NCBI GenBank assembly: GCA_017432885.1
Contig: JAFRIE010000019.1
Location: 1-32,007 of the forward strand
DNA: 32,007 bases
Origin: Erysipelotrichaceae bacterium
GTDB taxonomy: Bacteria > Bacillota_I > Bacilli_A > Erysipelotrichales > Erysipelotrichaceae
Direction of reading: 5' to 3'
This document shows, one piece after another, positions 30,737 through 32,007 of the stretch. The number at the start of each line of letters is the position of its first letter. The stretch's first letter is position 1. The notes beneath the pieces were generated by a model, which ran no database searches, was not told the origin of the DNA, and was given only the letters and a program-made list of their open reading frames with translations. The position numbers were made by a program, and so were the translations under genes.

Positions 30737-31844
30737 AAAAGTATACGAGCAGGAACAAATCGAAAGATTCTTTAATCTTTTGAAGATTTTTACTTCCCTG
30801 GTCTTTGCGATTGCCATTATCATGATCGTCGTCTTAATCATAAGTTCGACTCCGGGCAAAGCGTTTAGATCGTTCTTTATCGGTCCGCTTGATTCGCCAA
30901 GGCACCTCGGTACGATCATGGAAAACATGACACCGCTGCTGTTTACAGGTGTGGCGACCTGTCTGCTGTTTGCTTCCGGCGAGGTTGTTCTCGGCGGCGA
31001 AGGCTCGCTTTTCCTGGGAGCCTTTCTGACGGCTATCGTTACAACAAAGCTGCAGCTGCCTAACGGCATCGCTTATATTCTGGTATCGCTTCTTGCTTCA
31101 ATGCTAGGCGGTATGGTGGTTTCGGCGGTTTCGATCATTGCGAAGAACAAGTTCAACGCAGAGCCGTTCGTCTTCTCTTTGCTGTTTAACTATATCGTGT
31201 ACTATTCCTGCAACTACCTGCTGAATTACAAGGTGAAAGACCCTGACTATATCGGTATTGCGACTTACGCTTTCGCATCAGAAGCGAAATTTCCTTCACT
31301 GATTAAAAATACGTCGGTCTCCATCGCTTTCTTTATCGGTCTTGCGGTAGTACTCATCGGCTGGTTCATCATGTACAAGACGAAGCTGGGCTACCGTGCA
31401 AGCCTCGTTAAAAACAACCGCAACTATGCGGTGAACATGGGCGTGAATGCCAGTAAAGTCGCTTTGATCACAACACTGATCGGCGGCGCAATCGCCGGTC
31501 TGGGTGGATGCATGGAAATGCTGGGAAAGTTCTCGCGGTTCTACTGGATGCAGGGACCGGGTTACGGCTGGGACGGTTTTATGCTGGTAACGCTGTCTAA
31601 CAACAACCCGATATTCATTCCGTTTGCCGCTTTCTTCCTTGGCTATATCCGTACCGGTGCTACCGTCATGAACATCTTTGCGGATATTCCTTATGAGCTG
31701 ATCAATGCGATTCAGGCTATCATGGTCCTGATGATCGCTTCCAAGGGAATGTTCGGCAAGCTGCAGCAGCGTATTACCCGTGAAAATGCCGAGCGCAGAC
31801 AGGCGCTTAAAGATGAAAATGCGGAAAAGGAGGTCATTGCCTGA
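30726..31844 (+). CDS. nucleoside ABC transporter permease (NupP/YufP-like)
   Basis: A 372-residue BPD_transp_2-type permease with about ten hydrophobic segments. It starts with a basic N-terminus, then TM1 (LVFAIAIIMIVVLIISS) and a long first loop, and has the family segments FASGEVVLGGEGSLFLGAFL and GGAIAGLGGCMEMLGKFSRF before YGWDGFMLVTLSNNNPIFIP. It forms the membrane channel with the second permease. GGAGGTG precedes the ATG inside the ATPase gene; the stop overlaps the next ATG by 1 nt. Confidence 0.94.
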   Translation: MKRKKVYEQEQIERFFNLLKIFTSLVFAIAIIMIVVLIISSTPGKAFRSFFIGPLDSPRHLGTIMENMTPLLFTGVATCLLFASGEVVLGGEGSLFLGAFLTAIVTTKLQLPNGIAYILVSLLASMLGGMVVSAVSIIAKNKFNAEPFVFSLLFNYIVYYSCNYLLNYKVKDPDYIGIATYAFASEAKFPSLIKNTSVSIAFFIGLAVVLIGWFIMYKTKLGYRASLVKNNRNYAVNMGVNASKVALITTLIGGAIAGLGGCMEMLGKFSRFYWMQGPGYGWDGFMLVTLSNNNPIFIPFAAFFLGYIRTGATVMNIFADIPYELINAIQAIMVLMIASKGMFGKLQQRITRENAERRQALKDENAEKEVIA

Positions 31845-32007
31845 TGAATAATGTCTTATCCTTGCTTGTTCAGCCTTATTTCTTCTATACGATCCTCAGG
31901 CTGGCTACTCCGTTGATTTTTGCCGCCATGGCCGCTCTGGTTTCGACAAAATCCGGGCTATCCAACATCATTATCGACGGCACGATGCTGATGTCGGCTG
32001 TTGTCGG
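31844..32007 (+). CDS. second nucleoside ABC transporter permease (NupQ/YufQ-like), partial
   Basis: From the ATG at 31844, overlapping the previous stop by one base and preceded by AAGGAGG, the frame is open for 54 codons to the window edge. It encodes LRLATPLIFAAMAALVSTKS and SNIIIDGTMLMSAVV, matching the start of the second permease of BMP/NupOPQ transporters (usually about 300 residues). The rest lies beyond the window. Confidence 0.88.
   Translation, partial: MNNVLSLLVQPYFFYTILRLATPLIFAAMAALVSTKSGLSNIIIDGTMLMSAVV

Overview
The window looks like a chromosomal segment of a low-to-mid GC Bacillota (Firmicutes), possibly an Erysipelotrichia-type lineage. That is an inference from three things: the cysS–mrnC–rlmB–sigma factor order typical of Bacillota, strong AGGAGG-type ribosome sites with TATAAT -10 boxes, and AGA/AGG-rich arginine codon use. 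I see no rRNA, tRNA, CRISPR array, insertion sequence or prophage. The genes are tightly packed in short operons separated by hairpin terminators, several of them bidirectional.

Layout. (1) 157-5164: a membrane-tethered HTH protein with an RCC1-like outer part, a small GYF_2-like protein, then cysS, mrnC and rlmB overlapping one another, a terminator, and a sigma-70 family gene with an apparent 1-nt frameshift. (2) 5161-6506: a flavodoxin and an E2-acyltransferase-like protein lacking the catalytic histidine. (3) 6569-10704: an MFS transporter, an alpha/beta hydrolase and a GH42 beta-galactosidase, a probable galactoside-use operon in which the galactosidase carries an in-frame TAG. (4) 13023-10752, minus strand: PfkB kinase, SIS-domain protein and an unknown protein. 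(5) 13097-14524: glutamine synthetase, convergent with manA (minus strand). (6) 15638-19101: a methionyl-tRNA synthetase homologue with a degraded KMSKS loop, a methylthioribose-1-phosphate isomerase homologue and a small membrane protein with HEYGH. (7) 20764-19091, minus strand: barnase, a two-domain barstar and an esterase. (8) 20890-25525: glyA, two nitroreductases flanking a small membrane protein, a PHP phosphatase and a DUF4236 protein. (9) 26297-25614 (minus strand) trhA, divergent from a DUF1836 regulator, with paired operator-like palindromes between them. (10) 27035-end: a DeoR regulator followed by a BMP/Nup-type nucleoside ABC importer that runs off the right edge.

How they work together. 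Groups 3 and 4 and manA point to uptake and phosphorylation of sugars. Group 10 imports nucleosides, probably under the adjacent DeoR protein. Group 7 is a secreted RNase with its immunity protein. The most notable signals are the tandem-barstar immunity gene, three genes whose -10 box sits 6-8 nt before the ATG with no ribosome site (leaderless candidates), two disrupted reading frames, the KMSKS-less MetRS homologue, an inverted pair of 16-bp palindromes between trhA and the DUF1836 gene, and an intercistronic RNA element in the nucleoside operon that could sequester a ribosome site.
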